Origin: Pacificitalea manganoxidans
GTDB taxonomy: Bacteria; Pseudomonadota; Alphaproteobacteria; Rhodobacterales; Rhodobacteraceae
Reading direction: 5' to 3'
NCBI RefSeq assembly: GCF_002504165.1
Contig: NZ_CP021404.1
Location: forward strand, 682,001-746,000
DNA: 64,000 bases
Part shown: positions 26,840-34,838 of the stretch, piece by piece
How the letters are laid out: the number at the start of each line of letters is the position of its first letter
How positions within the stretch are numbered: the first letter of the stretch is position 1
Position numbers and translations under genes: made by a program
The notes under the pieces: model-generated
Seen by the model: the letters and a program-made list of their open reading frames with translations, nothing else
The model's database searches: none
What the model was told of the DNA's origin: nothing

Positions 26840-27636
26840 CAGGCGGGGTAGCTGATCACCAGCCCGTCATGGGCGGGGGTGATGTGGTCGGCGGTCTCGG
26901 CGTCGAGGATCTGATAGTCGAGATCGATATGCAGATTGGTGAGGATCGCGCGGCGCGGGCGGGCGCGCTCGATCCAGCCAAGGGTCTGTTCCAGATGCGC
27001 GTGGCTGGGATGTGGCTTGCGGCGCAGCGCATCGACGATCCAGCAATCCAGCCCGTCCAGCAGCGGCCAGACCGGTTCGGGGATGTCGTTTACGTCCGGC
27101 AGATAGGCCACGTCGCCGATGCGGAAGCCGAGCGCATCGATATTGCCGTGGCGCACTTCGAACGGGGTCAGGGTGATGGTGCCGCCCGCGCCCGCCACCT
27201 GCACTGCGCCGTCGATCCGGTGCAGGTTCAGGATTGGCGGATAAGCGGAGCCTTCGGGCTGCACGAAGGCATAATCGAACCGGGTGACCAGCGCTTGGGC
27301 CGTGACCTCATCGGCCCAGACATCCAGCCGCTCGCGCGTGTTGAACACCACCATGCGCAGATCGTCGATGCCGTGGACATGATCGGCATGGGCGTGGGTA
27401 TAGACCGCCGCGTCCAGCGTTCCGATCCCCGCGTCGAGCAGTTGCGACCGCAGATCGGGCGAGGTGTCGATCAGCACGCGGGTCACGCCGTTGGTGCCGA
27501 AGCGTTCGATCAACAGCGAACAGCGGCGGCGGTGGTTGCGCGGGTTCGAAGGATCGCATTCGCCCCAATGGCCGCCCAGTCGCGGCACCCCGCCCGACGA
27601 GCCGCAGCCAAGGATGGTGAAGCGCAGTTCTCCCAT
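26839..27636 (-). CDS. MBL-fold metallo-hydrolase, PhnP-like
   Basis: A 265-residue enzyme starting at ATG 27634-27636 (MGELRFTILGCGSSGGVPRLG); the longer frame runs into tatD and is discarded. The metallo-beta-lactamase signature THAHADHVHG is intact, as are the later DVND and NLHIDLDY metal-site regions. The N-terminal GCGSSGGVPR and the overall length match the PhnP / cyclic-phosphodiesterase branch, which hydrolyses cyclic phosphates. No phn genes are near, so the true substrate is uncertain. It overlaps tatD by one base, a pairing conserved in alphaproteobacteria. Confidence 0.87.
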   Translation of the reverse strand: MGELRFTILGCGSSGGVPRLGGHWGECDPSNPRNHRRRCSLLIERFGTNGVTRVLIDTSPDLRSQLLDAGIGTLDAAVYTHAHADHVHGIDDLRMVVFNTRERLDVWADEVTAQALVTRFDYAFVQPEGSAYPPILNLHRIDGAVQVAGAGGTITLTPFEVRHGNIDALGFRIGDVAYLPDVNDIPEPVWPLLDGLDCWIVDALRRKPHPSHAHLEQTLGWIERARPRRAILTNLHIDLDYQILDAETADHITPAHDGLVISYPA

Positions 27637-28445
27637 CAGGCGGCCTGTGCCCGCCATGCCGCGGCCTTGGTGAACAGGCGCTCGAAATTGGCGGTGCTGC
27701 GGGCGGCGAATTCCTCCAGCGAGACGCCGAACACATCGGCGCCGACCTGCGCGGTGAACGCGGTATAGGCGGGCTCGTTGCGTTTGCCGCGATAGGGTGG
27801 CGGGGCAAGGTAGGGGCTGTCTGTTTCCACCAGAACCCGGTCCAGCGGCGCAGCGGCAAAGATGTCGCGCACCTCTTTGCTGCGGGGGAAGGTCGCGATG
27901 CCCGACATCGACAGGTAGAAGCCCAGATCGAGCGCGGTTATCGCCAGATCGGGACCGGAACTGTAGCAATGCATCACGCAGGAAAACGGCGCATTGGCGT
28001 GTTCTTCGGTCAGGATCGCGGCCATGTCGTCATCCGCCGCGCGGGCATGGATGATCAGCGGCAGTCCGGATTGCGCGGCAGCGGCGCAGTGGATGCGCAG
28101 GCTTTGCTTTTGCACCTCGGCGCTGTCCGCCGTGTAATGGTAATCCAGCCCGGTTTCGCCGATGCCGACCATCTTGGGATGCGCGGTGAGGGCCAGCAGA
28201 TCCTCGACGCTGACGAGCGGCTCATCGGCGGCGCTCATCGGATGGGTGCCTGCGGCAAAGAACACGCAATCATGCGCCTCGGCGATGGCCTGCACCTGCG
28301 GCAGCTGCCGCAGCTTGGTGCAGATCGTCACCATCCGGGTGACACCGGCGGCCTGCGCGCGGGCGATGATATCGTCGCGTTCCTCGTCGAAGTCGGGGAA
28401 ATCCAGATGGCAATGGCTGTCGACGATCTCGGGAGGCTGGGTCAT
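27636..28445 (-). CDS. TatD family metal-dependent hydrolase
   Basis: A 269-residue TIM-barrel hydrolase. Metal ligands are visible in order: DSHCHLDFPDF (His pair), GETGLDYHY (Glu), IHARAADDD (His), MHCYSS (His) and ETDSPYLAPPPYRGK (Asp). TatD proteins are deoxyribonucleases involved in DNA repair and clean-up; the family is not part of the Tat export machine despite its name. It lies 18 bases after holB and overlaps the next gene by one base. This matches the tmk-holB-tatD order of many bacteria. Confidence 0.94.
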   Translation of the reverse strand: MTQPPEIVDSHCHLDFPDFDEERDDIIARAQAAGVTRMVTICTKLRQLPQVQAIAEAHDCVFFAAGTHPMSAADEPLVSVEDLLALTAHPKMVGIGETGLDYHYTADSAEVQKQSLRIHCAAAAQSGLPLIIHARAADDDMAAILTEEHANAPFSCVMHCYSSGPDLAITALDLGFYLSMSGIATFPRSKEVRDIFAAAPLDRVLVETDSPYLAPPPYRGKRNEPAYTAFTAQVGADVFGVSLEEFAARSTANFERLFTKAAAWRAQAA

Positions 28446-28463
28446 GAAGATCCGGGATTGGTG

Positions 28464-29618
28464 CTAGGGCTGGGATACGGTGCGCGCCGCAGCGGCGCCG
28501 TTGATCCGCATCAGGGTATCAAGGATCAGCGCGGCAGGGTCAAGGTTGACCGCCCGGCCATGACGGGCGCGGGTGCCCAACTCGTCATGCAGCACGGCCC
28601 AGTGCCGGGCGCTGCCCGAATCCGGGCAGAGCCGAAGCATCAGCGCGGCTTCGTTCGGGCCTGCCTCGGGCGACGGAGGACCGGCGACGCCGGTGCGGGC
28701 CAGCCGGGCGAGAAACAGATCGATCAGCGCCAGCGTCAGATCGCAGCGGGCCTCCGCGCCCCGGCCCGCGCAGCTGTCGGCCAGCTTGATCGCGCGGCTG
28801 CGGTCCATCTGCGGCAACCCGTCGAAGAGGGTAAGCAGATCTGCATAGAGCTTGACCCCGTCCTCGTGCATGAGCGAAATCGCGGCCCCCACCGACCCCG
28901 CGGCCAAGGCCGCCAGCGCGCCGTCTTCGTCCGGCGCGTCGAGCCCGGCCTGTTCAACGGCGCGGGCCAGATCGGCCGGCGCCAGCGGCCCGCAGCGCAG
29001 GGTGCGACAGCGCGACCGGATCGTCGGCAGCAGGCGCGAGGGCTGGTGACTGATGAGCAGCAGCACCGCGTTTTTCGGCGGCTCCTCCAGCAATTTCAGC
29101 ACCGCGTTGGCGGCGGAGGTGTTCAGTTCATCGGCACTGTCGACGATGACGACACGGCGTCCGCCTTCGACGGCGGACATGGTGAAAAACCCCTTCATCC
29201 CGCGCGCGGCATCCACGGTGATGTCTTGTTTCAGGCGCTTGGCCTTATCGTCGTAGGGGCGGCGAAGCAGGAACAGGCGCGGCTCCGACAGGGCGCGGAC
29301 GCGTCGGGCGATGGGGTGATCTGCGGGCAAATCGAGGCTGTCTGCGGCGGCGGGCGCGTCGGTCCCGCCCGGAAGCAAATCATCCCCGGTCAGGGGAGCG
29401 GCCAGCAGGAAGCGCGCGATCTTCCACGCCAGCGTCGCCTTGCCCACGCCTTCGGGGCCGGTGATGAGCCATGCGTGATGCAGCCGGCCCGAGTTGAACG
29501 CCTCCAGAAACGTTTGCTCCGCCGCGCCGTGACCATGCAGCACGCCCGTGTCGCGGGGGTGTGGGGCGCCGTCGATCCGGTCGGCTTCGGGGCGGTCTTC
29601 GGTGACGGGCGCCTTCAT
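28464..29618 (-). CDS. holB: DNA polymerase III subunit delta'
   Basis: A 384-residue AAA+ clamp-loader subunit. The P-loop region is TGPEGVGKATLAWKIARFL, and VIVDSADELNTSAANAVLKLLEEPP gives the degenerate Walker B and sensor region; SRCRTLRC follows. As usual for delta', the P-loop does not need to be functional. Zinc-finger cysteines of the tau/gamma type are missing, which supports HolB over DnaX. Its start overlaps the tmk stop by four bases (ATGA), so translation is coupled. Confidence 0.94.
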   Translation of the reverse strand: MKAPVTEDRPEADRIDGAPHPRDTGVLHGHGAAEQTFLEAFNSGRLHHAWLITGPEGVGKATLAWKIARFLLAAPLTGDDLLPGGTDAPAAADSLDLPADHPIARRVRALSEPRLFLLRRPYDDKAKRLKQDITVDAARGMKGFFTMSAVEGGRRVVIVDSADELNTSAANAVLKLLEEPPKNAVLLLISHQPSRLLPTIRSRCRTLRCGPLAPADLARAVEQAGLDAPDEDGALAALAAGSVGAAISLMHEDGVKLYADLLTLFDGLPQMDRSRAIKLADSCAGRGAEARCDLTLALIDLFLARLARTGVAGPPSPEAGPNEAALMLRLCPDSGSARHWAVLHDELGTRARHGRAVNLDPAALILDTLMRINGAAAARTVSQP

Positions 29619-30259
29619 GCGCGCTGCTCCAGCCGGGCGGCGACGCGGGACAGGATGTCGGCGGCGACCTCATCGGGGCTGCGGTCCCCCGACACGACGG
29701 TGCAGCGCGGTTCGGCCTCCGCCAGCGCGAGAAACCCCGCGCGCATACGCCGTTGCAGATCCTCGCCAAAGCCTTCGAAGCGTTCTTCGGTGCCGCCCCG
29801 CCCCAGCGCGCGGGCCAGACCCGTCGCCGGGTCCAGATCGACGATCACGGTCAGGTCCGGCTCGATTTCGATCATCAGATCGTGCAGCGCGTCGACCTGC
29901 GCGCGCAAATCGCCCCGGCTGAGGCCCTGATACATCCGCGTGCTGTCGGCGAACCGATCGGTGATCACGATCTGGCCCGCGGCGAGCGCCGGGCGGATGA
30001 GCTTTTCCAGATGATCGCGGCGGGCGGCGGTGAACAGCAAGATCTCGGTCTCGGCCGACCAGCGGTCCGGGTCGCCCTCCAGCACCAGTTTGCGGATCAG
30101 TTCGGCCCCTTCGGAGCCGCCCGGCTCCCGCGTCAGCACCACGTCATGCCCGGCGTCGCGCAGAGACTGCGCCAGCCGTTTGGCCTGAGTGGATTTGCCG
30201 GAGCCGTCGATGCCCTCGAAGCTGATGAACAGGCCGTGCTGGCCGTCGCTGTCGGTCAT
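29615..30259 (-). CDS. tmk: Thymidylate kinase
   Basis: A 214-residue kinase converting dTMP to dTDP. The start at ATG 30257-30259 gives MTDSDGQHGLFISFEGIDGSGKSTQ with the P-loop GIDGSGKST near residues 15-23. The upstream frame is discarded. The DRFADSTRMYQG block binds dTMP; DLDPATGLARALGRGG is the lid region of type I enzymes. Length is normal. It is encoded between dacC-like and holB genes on the same strand. Confidence 0.96.
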   Translation of the reverse strand: MTDSDGQHGLFISFEGIDGSGKSTQAKRLAQSLRDAGHDVVLTREPGGSEGAELIRKLVLEGDPDRWSAETEILLFTAARRDHLEKLIRPALAAGQIVITDRFADSTRMYQGLSRGDLRAQVDALHDLMIEIEPDLTVIVDLDPATGLARALGRGGTEERFEGFGEDLQRRMRAGFLALAEAEPRCTVVSGDRSPDEVAADILSRVAARLEQRA

Positions 30260-30355
30260 GATGCGCCCGCTGTCTTCCCGTCGTCGTCCGTCGTCATGCC
30301 GGGCGCAGATGCCCGGCGCAGAGGCCACGGCAGGGGATCGCCCGGCGCGCGGCGT

Positions 30356-31531
30356 TTAAAGTCCGGCGGCGTCGTCCGTCCACTGGTTGAACAGAACGGT
30401 TGCGGCGGTCCGGACCCGCGGCACGAAGCCGCCGCGCTGTATCGCACGTTCGGCGACGAGAGGGAATTCCCGAGCTTGCATGTCCGGCATCCGCACTGTC
30501 AGCGTGCCGATCTGCTGGCCCGGCTCCACCGGCGCGCGCAGCGGCGTCTGATAGGTCACTTCGGCCTCGATATTGTCCTGCACCAAAGCGGGCACCAGCA
30601 GATCGAGATCCTGCCCCAACACGGCGCTCACCCGCGGCTCCGCGCCCATCCAGACGGGGATTTCAGCAAGGCGGGTGCCTTCCTCGGCGACGGTTTTCTG
30701 GACGAACTGGCGGAAGGCCCAGTTGACGATGCGCTGCGCTTCCTCGGCGCGCTCGGCCTCGGATTCCAGCCCGGAGATGACGAATACGATCCGGCGCGAG
30801 CCCTGCACGGCGGACCCGACAAGCCCGTAGCCCGCTTCGGCGGTGTGCCCGGTCTTCAGCCCATCGGCGCCGATGCCAAGCCGCAGCAGCGGATTGCGGT
30901 TGCGATGGTTCTGCGGCGCGCGCCCGTCAAAGGCGAACTCCTTCAGCCCGAAATAGCCGTAGTATTCAGGAAATTCCTCGATCAGGCGGCGGGCCAGTTC
31001 GCCCAGATCGCGCATGCTCATCCGTTGGTTCGGATTGGGCCAGCCAGAGGCATTGGCAAAGGTCGAACTGGTCATCCCCAGCGCCTGTGCGCGCTCGTTC
31101 ATCATATGGGCAAAGGCATCTTCGGTCCCGGCAAGCCCTTCAGCCACCACGACGCAGGCGTCGTTGCCCGATTGCACGATGATGCCCTTGATCAAATCCT
31201 CCACGCGGGGGCGGTCGGTCTCATCGAGAAACATCGTCGAGCCGCCCATCGCCTTGGCCCGGGACGAGACGTTGAACGTGGTATCGAGCGTCACGCGCCC
31301 GTCGCGCAGCGCCTCGAACACCATGTTGAGGGTCATCAGCTTTGACATCGAGGCAGGCGGCAGCGGCGTGTCGGCGTTTTTGGTCAGCAACACGGTGCCG
31401 GTGGTCTGGTCGATCACATAGGCGGCGGTGGCGCGGGTGTCGAACTGGGCCTGTGCCGCGATCGGCAGACACAGCAGGATCAGCCCGGCAAGGGCCGCGA
31501 ACGGTGCGGTGAGACGGTGCATGGCGCTCAT
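30356..31531 (-). CDS. D-alanyl-D-alanine carboxypeptidase (PBP5/6 family)
   Basis: A 391-residue penicillin-binding protein starting at about ATG 31529-31531 (MSAMHRLTAPFAALAG), with a signal peptide ending at AQA. Active-site motifs of the S11 peptidase family are complete: SMSKLMT (SxxK), SGNDA (SxN) and KTGHTAEAG (KTG). The C-terminal domain carries the beta-rich PBP5_C fold. It trims the terminal D-Ala from peptidoglycan stem peptides in the periplasm. It lies downstream of the SPOR lipoprotein gene and 96 bases upstream of tmk, an arrangement typical of Rhodobacterales. Confidence 0.95.
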   Translation of the reverse strand: MSAMHRLTAPFAALAGLILLCLPIAAQAQFDTRATAAYVIDQTTGTVLLTKNADTPLPPASMSKLMTLNMVFEALRDGRVTLDTTFNVSSRAKAMGGSTMFLDETDRPRVEDLIKGIIVQSGNDACVVVAEGLAGTEDAFAHMMNERAQALGMTSSTFANASGWPNPNQRMSMRDLGELARRLIEEFPEYYGYFGLKEFAFDGRAPQNHRNRNPLLRLGIGADGLKTGHTAEAGYGLVGSAVQGSRRIVFVISGLESEAERAEEAQRIVNWAFRQFVQKTVAEEGTRLAEIPVWMGAEPRVSAVLGQDLDLLVPALVQDNIEAEVTYQTPLRAPVEPGQQIGTLTVRMPDMQAREFPLVAERAIQRGGFVPRVRTAATVLFNQWTDDAAGL

Positions 31532-31598
31532 CACTCTCCTGTCGGCGGAGGCGCAGGCTGCGGCCCCCTGGGATGGATCATGCCACGCGCTTAGTGGA

Positions 31599-32633
31599 TC
31601 AGCGCGAGACAAAATAGGCGTCGGCGTAGCCCATCGCCTTCACTTTCGCGAGAATGGCCTCGCGGTCATTGGATGTCGTGGCGGGGCCGACGACGACGCG
31701 CCAGAAATCGGTGCCGGAGCTTTCTTGGGCGTAGACGGTCGGCACCACGCCCGCGCTGCGCAGCGCATCGGCGGAGCGTTCGGCATTGGCCTCGACGCTG
31801 AAGATACCGATCTGGACAAAGGGTTTGGACAGAGTGCCGGGGGCGCGTGGCGCGGCGGTCGCGCTGGCAAGCGGCGTGGCGCTCGCAGAAGGCTGCGCGG
31901 CGGCGGTGGCGCGTGCTTCGGCGGCGTCAATCGCCGCTGCGGCCCCGGCGATTGGATCGAGCGTGGTGGCGCGGATCGCTTCGGGGGCGGTCAATACACC
32001 TTCGCCAGCGGAGGCGGCGACGGGTGTCGCGGCAGGCACGGGGGCCGGGGTCTTTTTCTGCCAGAACCAGCGGCGGCCCGAAGCAGGCGCGGCCTGCGCT
32101 GTGGCGGGCGCGGCGGCAATCACCACCTCCCCCTCGGCGGGCGCTTCGCCCGCGATCACCGGCGCGGTCGGCGCGGCGGCACTGCCGGCGGTTGCCTCGA
32201 CCTGCGCTTTTTCCTCGCGGCGCAGGGCGGTGACGTTCAGCACGGTCGGCTGCCCCGCCAGCAGGCCCAACGCGTTTGCCGCATCCGCCGAAACCTGAAT
32301 CTTGGGCCCTGCGGCTTCGCGTTCGCGCTTGAACAGCGCCCCGATCACGAATTGGCCGTTGCTTTCGTTGCGGATGATGACCCGTTCGGGATCGCCGACA
32401 TCGGGATGCGCCACCCAGACCCCGCCAAGCGAAGGACGCCCGTCCCACAGCCCCGGTTCGGTCGATTGGAACACTTCGGGCGCTTCGATGTCACGTTCGA
32501 CCAGACGGGTGGCGGCAGGCCGGTCGGCGGCAGCGCCCACGTCCGAGCCCGCATCCGCCCCCGGCTCGCACGCCGCAAGCGCGGCAAGCAGAGTCCCGCC
32601 GGAAATGGCTCTCAGGAAAAAACCCGTCTTCAT
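31599..32633 (-). CDS. RlpA-like SPOR domain lipoprotein
   Basis: A 344-residue protein starting at ATG 32631-32633 (MKTGFFLRAISGGTLLAALAAC). Cys22 follows a good lipobox (LAAC), so it should be a lipoprotein. Residues 70-165 (LGGVWVAHPDVGDPERVIIRN ... LGLLAGQPTVLNVTALR) resemble the double-psi beta-barrel of RlpA. A low-complexity Ala/Pro linker follows. The last 75 residues are a SPOR domain (PFVQIGIFSVEANAERSADAL ... FWRVVVGPA) that binds denuded glycan strands at the division site. It is the first gene of the operon leading into the D,D-carboxypeptidase, which supports a cell-wall role. Confidence 0.88.
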   Translation of the reverse strand: MKTGFFLRAISGGTLLAALAACEPGADAGSDVGAAADRPAATRLVERDIEAPEVFQSTEPGLWDGRPSLGGVWVAHPDVGDPERVIIRNESNGQFVIGALFKREREAAGPKIQVSADAANALGLLAGQPTVLNVTALRREEKAQVEATAGSAAAPTAPVIAGEAPAEGEVVIAAAPATAQAAPASGRRWFWQKKTPAPVPAATPVAASAGEGVLTAPEAIRATTLDPIAGAAAAIDAAEARATAAAQPSASATPLASATAAPRAPGTLSKPFVQIGIFSVEANAERSADALRSAGVVPTVYAQESSGTDFWRVVVGPATTSNDREAILAKVKAMGYADAYFVSR

Positions 32634-33140
32634 TACTGCCCCTTTCGGCGCCTGCGCCGCGCCCGGAGCCGCCCTGCGGCCCGTTTCTGCCCTGTCCAGC
32701 CCTGTGCATGGCCGGTTTTTCCGAAGCATACAGCCAGTTCCGCAACGGGAAAAGGGCCGTGGTCCGCGTTCGGCAGTTTTCAGCGGGCTTCCAGAATCAC
32801 TTCGCCCGTCCTAGGAGGTCCGCGCCGGAGGAGTGGCAGAGTGGTCTATTGCACCGGTCTTGAAAACCGGCGTGCGTGAGAGCGTACCGTGGGTTCGAAT
32901 CCCACCTCCTCCGCCATGAGACGCGATGAGAATGGCGTAAGCCTTAGATCTCATCTCATGGGGCATATGTTCCACCTCCGAAAGCCCTACTGAGCGGCGC
33001 CTCTTGTGCCCCCTTATCCCAGATGCATCGGACCTTAGCCCCGGCTCGTTCATGTCGAGGTTGGCCACGCACAGTAGAATTGCGGGATCGACTTGGCGTC
33101 AGCGCGGGCCGATCTGACCACGGGGGGCGGATCAGTCAGC
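32634..33140. other. Intergenic region around tRNA-Ser
   Basis: 507 bases that contain only the tRNA-Ser gene (32827-32916). After it, ATGAGA and GATGAGA motifs face TCTCATCTCAT at 32951-32961, a possible weak terminator hairpin with a long loop. No other gene is supported in 32962-33140. Confidence 0.45.
32827..32916 (+). tRNA. tRNA-Ser (anticodon UGA)
   Basis: The acceptor stem GGAGGAG (32827-32833) pairs with CTCCTCC (32906-32912); discriminator G and CCA follow. The anticodon arm is CCGGT-CTTGAAA-ACCGG with anticodon TGA. A long variable arm (CGTGCGTGAGAGCGTACC region) and T-arm GTGGGTTCGAATCCCAC fit class II tRNA-Ser. Length is 90 bases. Confidence 0.96.
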
Positions 33141-34055
33141 TCAATGCGCGCTCGCGCCTAAATCCGCGTCAAATGTCGCGGCGGTTTCGCGCAGGATGTC
33201 GACAAATTCCGTTATCATGCTGGAGACCGCCTGAATATCGGGCTGGGCGACCACATAGGTATGATTCAAGCGCGGTTCGAAAGGCCGCGTCACGACGCCG
33301 TTCTGGCGCCAAGGATGCGCGGCGAAGGGCTCTATCAACCCGACGGCAAGATTTTCCGCAATGAGCGCATAGCCGGTGTGCGAGCTCTGTGTGGCGATGT
33401 CGCTGCTGAACCGGACGCCGGAATTCTCCAGCACCGCGGTTGTGGCGTCCCAATCCACTTCTCCCTCGGGGAGGATGCGCAGGACATTTTCGCCCTCGAG
33501 GTCCTGCGGCACGATCACGTCCTTGCCCGACAGAGGATGCGAGGCATGCATCGCGCACACATGGGGCACTCGCAGGAAGGTCTCTTGGGTCAGCCCCGGC
33601 AGGTCGGGGAAGGCGTGGGTAATTCCTAGGCTGGCCTGATGTGTCTGCAACCTGAGCGCGATCTTTGTGTATGAGGCAGATTCAAGCTGGAATGCCACAT
33701 TTGCGTGCAGTTTGCGAAAGCGGTAAATCGCCTTGGGGACGATACTCGTCGACAACGCGGGCGTCGCAAAGACCTTCAGTGAGGTCGGCGACCGGTCGCG
33801 AAGTTGCTGGGCGGAATGCTCCAATTCGTCGATCCCGATAAAGAACCTGTCTACCGCCGAATAGAATTGCGTGGCCTCGGGCGTTGGATGCAGTCGCCCC
33901 TTGCTCCGCTCGAACAGCTTGAAACCTAAGTGAAATTCAAGATCCGTGATCAACCGGCTGACGGCGGGCTGGGTCACGGACATGAGTTTTGCCGCCTGCG
34001 CCGTGGTCCCGGTTTGCATCACGCATCGAAAGGCTTCGACCTGCCGGTGCTTCAT
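33141..34055 (-). CDS. LysR family transcriptional regulator (pcp-peptide transporter locus)
   Basis: A 304-residue regulator. The N-terminal winged helix reads FRCVMQTGTTAQAAKLMSVTQPAVSRLITDLE (helix-turn-helix at about 18-37), and residues 90-300 are the LysR substrate-binding domain. It is divergent from the pyroglutamyl peptidase gene with an 83-base gap that contains two inverted repeats, the normal geometry for a LysR regulator controlling both sides. It probably regulates the downstream peptide uptake operon; the inducer could be a pyroglutamyl peptide, which is inference. Confidence 0.93.
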   Translation of the reverse strand: MKHRQVEAFRCVMQTGTTAQAAKLMSVTQPAVSRLITDLEFHLGFKLFERSKGRLHPTPEATQFYSAVDRFFIGIDELEHSAQQLRDRSPTSLKVFATPALSTSIVPKAIYRFRKLHANVAFQLESASYTKIALRLQTHQASLGITHAFPDLPGLTQETFLRVPHVCAMHASHPLSGKDVIVPQDLEGENVLRILPEGEVDWDATTAVLENSGVRFSSDIATQSSHTGYALIAENLAVGLIEPFAAHPWRQNGVVTRPFEPRLNHTYVVAQPDIQAVSSMITEFVDILRETAATFDADLGASAH

Positions 34056-34084
34056 GTCCTGTCCTGCGGTATATAAGGTTTACA

Positions 34085-34117
34085 CATAGACCTATGCAGC
34101 AAAATGACTTTACTGCA
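34085..34117 (+). promoter_or_regulatory. Candidate operator between the LysR and pcp genes
   Basis: Two overlapping inverted repeats lie in the 83-base divergent gap: CATAG-N2-CTATG (34085-34096) and TGCAG-N13-CTGCA (34095-34117). The second contains the T-N11-A spacing expected of LysR-type operators. Confidence 0.5.
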
Positions 34118-34138
34118 ACAGTTCCGTGACCAAGAAAT

Positions 34139-34825
34139 GTGCCCAATTTTACGTCATGGAAGGACGCAGGGGTGCATCAACCACGGATACTCGTCGCCGG
34201 TTACGGCGCATGGGCTAAGGCGGAAAATAACCCGGCTGCACAAGTTGTAGGGGAACTGCGCAAGCGCAGTTGGACCGGGTGCGAGGTGATCGGCCATGTG
34301 ATGCCGGTCAACAGTGACGATCTTCCGGCGAGCATCGACGCGCTGCTCGACGCACACTGCCCGGATGTCTGGCTCGGCATGGGCGTGTCGGAAGCGGCGA
34401 TCATCCAAACCGAAATGGTTGGCATCAACTGGCGGCACTTCGACGTGCCGGACAGGTCTGGTGCGCAGGTCGACCTGTCGCCGATCGTGCCCGGCGGGCC
34501 AGTAGCCTACAACGCTACCCTGCCGCATGCCGAAATGGTCGCCGCTGTGACCGCTGCGGGGATCCCGGCGGCGGTGTCGTTCCACGCCGGAACGCATCTG
34601 TGCAACCAGATGCTCTATACCACCGCGCATGCGATCCAGACGCGCGGCCTGCCGACCCTCACCGGGTTCATCCATGTGCCGCAGACCCCCGGCAACGTCG
34701 CCGAGATGGGCGGGCGCAAACGGCAGACAGCCTCCATGAGCCTTTCCATGACAACCGATGCCATCGCGATCTGCATCGACACGCTCGCGACCGCATTGGC
34801 AGCCCGACAAACCGAGACCGTTTGA
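34139..34825 (+). CDS. pcp: Pyroglutamyl-peptidase I-like cysteine peptidase (C15 family)
   Basis: About 217-228 residues, matching Pcp length. Catalytic residues are readable: Glu in GMGVSEAAIIQTE, Cys in HAGTHLCNQMLY and His in GFIHVPQTPGN. The enzyme removes N-terminal pyroglutamate from peptides in the cytoplasm. The frame can start at GTG 34139, but GTG 34172 has a much better ribosome site (GGAAGGACG) and gives VHQPRILVAGYGAWAKAENNP, the usual Pcp N-terminus, so 34172 may be the real start. It is 13 bases upstream of the peptide ABC operon, implying import followed by deblocking of pyroglutamyl peptides. Confidence 0.88.
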   Translation: MPNFTSWKDAGVHQPRILVAGYGAWAKAENNPAAQVVGELRKRSWTGCEVIGHVMPVNSDDLPASIDALLDAHCPDVWLGMGVSEAAIIQTEMVGINWRHFDVPDRSGAQVDLSPIVPGGPVAYNATLPHAEMVAAVTAAGIPAAVSFHAGTHLCNQMLYTTAHAIQTRGLPTLTGFIHVPQTPGNVAEMGGRKRQTASMSLSMTTDAIAICIDTLATALAARQTETV

Positions 34826-34838
34826 GCAGGAGACCGAC

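Noticed and set aside
27969-29930. A 653-codon plus-strand open frame.
   Set aside because: Antisense to tatD, holB and tmk, all of which have clear family motifs; the product has no recognisable domain.
32917-32961. ATGAGA/TCTCAT inverted motifs after tRNA-Ser as a possible attachment site or operator.
   Set aside because: No second copy of the tRNA end was found, and the motif is interrupted with a long loop; a weak terminator is the simplest reading.
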